NCBI RefSeq assembly: GCF_040549485.1
Contig: NZ_JBEPTK010000001.1
Coordinates: 248,001 to 312,000 of the forward strand
DNA length: 64,000 nucleotides
Reading direction: 5' to 3'
Source: Constrictibacter sp. MBR-5
GTDB lineage: Bacteria; Pseudomonadota; Alphaproteobacteria; JAJUGE01
Shown here: piece after piece, positions 62,984 through 64,000 of the stretch
Layout: each line of letters opens with the position of its first letter
How positions within the stretch are numbered: position 1 is the stretch's first letter
The notes under the pieces: generated by a model
What the model was told of the DNA's origin: nothing
What the model saw: only the letters and a program-made list of their open reading frames with translations
Databases searched by the model: none
Translations under genes and position numbers: made by a program

Positions 62984-64000
62984 TCAGACGTTGGAGACGC
63001 GGAGCGCCGCTGACCTGCGGGCGAGCCAGCAGACGCCGAGGCCGCACGCCATCGCCACGAACGACGCTACCGTAAGCTGGTAGAACCCGAGTCCGCCGGT
63101 CCCAGGAGGAGCGGCCATCGCCACCCCGCCCAGCATCACCAGCGCACGGCCAAAGATGCCGAGGGGTCCCGATCCCAGCGTGCCGAAGCCGATCAGGTAG
63201 TCCTGAAGGGCAGCGGCGATGAAGAGGACCCCGATGACCGCCGTCGTCGCGACGAGGATGATTTCGTCGAGCGGGGCGTTCAGCATCAAGGCCGAGTTGT
63301 AGATGAAGAAGAAGGGCACGAAGTACAGGATCACGCCGAACTTCATCGACTCGATGCCCGAGCGCCACTGCGGCGCCTGCGCGAGGCCCGCGGCGATGGT
63401 CGACGCGATCGCGACCGGCGGTGTGATGAACGAGATCGTGCCCCAGTAGAGCAGGAACATGTGCACGGCCATGCGGTCGAGGCCGGCCTTTTCCAGCGCC
63501 GGGGCCAGGATGACCGCCAGGAAGATGTAGCAGGCCGTGGTCGTCAGCCCGAGACCCAGGATGAAGCTGGTGATCGCGCCCATGATCAGTAGCAGCAGCG
63601 TGCTGCCGCCGGCGATGAAGACGAGGTCGTTGGTCAGGGTGCCGACCATGCCGGTGACGGTAAGGCCGCCGATGACGAGGCCGATCGGTGCCAGGAATCC
63701 GGCGAGTTCGACGAAGAGCAGGCCGCAGCCATAGACGAACTTGCCGAAGCCGGCCGCATTCATCCGATATTTGGACGAGAACTGGTTGATCACCAGCAGG
63801 ATGAGCGTCGCGTAGAACGGCGCGGTCTGTTCGCGCTGCAGGAACAGCAGCATCCACAGAAGCACGCCGAAGGCGGCGCAGTAGTACCAGCCGTCCTTCA
63901 GCGTCTGCCAGAGGCCGGGCAGTTCCGAACGCTTCATGCCGGTCAGCTTGTGCTTGGCGGCATAGGCGTCGATCTGCATGAACAGGCCGAGATAGTAGAG
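62984..64000 (-). CDS. TRAP transporter fused permease, C-terminal part
   Basis: The last 338 residues of a large membrane permease, open at the right window edge. Nine or so hydrophobic segments are visible, with features of TAXI-type TRAP fused permeases: LFMQIDAYAAKHKLTG, GLTVTGMVGTLTNDLVF, ILGLGLTTTACYIFLAVILAPALEKAGL and GTISFITPPVAIAS. The family imports organic anions such as glutamate-like or carboxylate solutes with a TAXI-family binding protein, which is presumably encoded beyond the window. Confidence 0.9.
   Translation of the reverse strand, partial: LYYLGLFMQIDAYAAKHKLTGMKRSELPGLWQTLKDGWYYCAAFGVLLWMLLFLQREQTAPFYATLILLVINQFSSKYRMNAAGFGKFVYGCGLLFVELAGFLAPIGLVIGGLTVTGMVGTLTNDLVFIAGGSTLLLLIMGAITSFILGLGLTTTACYIFLAVILAPALEKAGLDRMAVHMFLLYWGTISFITPPVAIASTIAAGLAQAPQWRSGIESMKFGVILYFVPFFFIYNSALMLNAPLDEIILVATTAVIGVLFIAAALQDYLIGFGTLGSGPLGIFGRALVMLGGVAMAAPPGTGGLGFYQLTVASFVAMACGLGVCWLARRSAALRVSNV

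Overview
This is a 64-kb stretch of a GC-rich (roughly 68-70 %) alphaproteobacterial chromosome. Three things point there: the ntrB-ntrC-ntrY-ntrX cluster, the fused ispDF gene beside cinA, and the heme operon hemC-hemD-mitofilin-hemY divergent from tsaD-gpsA. The set is most like Rhodospirillales-type genomes, but I cannot name a genus. No tRNA, rRNA, CRISPR array, prophage or insertion sequence was seen. The accessory character comes from palindromic intergenic repeats, small toxin-antitoxin modules and one low-GC patch.

Layout. 1-5.7 kb (minus strand): nitrogen two-component systems, with ntrX cut by the window edge. 5.8-8.3 kb: ispDF, cinA (C-terminal-domain type), a YaiI-family gene, and a short unit with a 15-nt Shine-Dalgarno match to the 16S tail. 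8.4-13 kb: a very large hybrid sensor kinase. 13-20 kb: a surface-glycan locus (PseB, PseC, methyltransferase, GT-B-like protein, then Wzy-like and Wzz-like proteins on the other strand). 20.2-24.9 kb: thioesterase, hemY, a HemD-mitofilin fusion, hemC. 25-28.4 kb: tsaD, gpsA, a CYP153-like P450. 28.4-36 kb: an orphan HTH protein, DJ-1/LysR pair, higBA bracketed by direct repeats, a YghU-type GST, a small NTPase, an MBL hydrolase and gloB. 36-42.7 kb: methyltransferase, enoyl-CoA hydratase, His-rich secreted protein, rpmJ, and glcD-glcE-glcF with a palindromic element inside the operon. 42.7-43.2 kb: a low-GC membrane ORF. 43.2-47.8 kb: LysR/PPOX pair, dipeptidase, VOC protein, rpoH. 48-53 kb: thrC, a flavin monooxygenase, mazEF, an Mrr-type nuclease, an orphan antitoxin and a gene fragment. 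53-56.5 kb: an FAD oxidoreductase-SelD fusion and anmK. 56.5-64 kb: SDR, zinc alcohol dehydrogenase, mmsA, class-III aminotransferase, a pentapeptide-repeat protein, a 62-residue membrane protein and the end of a TRAP permease gene.

How the genes work together. The ntr genes sense nitrogen status; ispDF feeds isoprenoid synthesis. hemC and hemD make uroporphyrinogen III, while the fused mitofilin part and HemY are inner-membrane proteins of the same operon. glcDEF oxidises glycolate to glyoxylate. The 56-64 kb block looks like amino-acid and alcohol catabolism beside a TAXI-type transporter. Most intergenic oddities are members of three palindromic repeat families (called A, B and C below) that sit in operon gaps and around toxin-antitoxin modules. 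The best candidates for new biology are the super-Shine-Dalgarno micro-gene at 8.1 kb, the HemD-mitofilin fusion, the repeat-bracketed higBA, the low-GC membrane ORF at 42.7 kb and the small membrane protein beside the TRAP permease.
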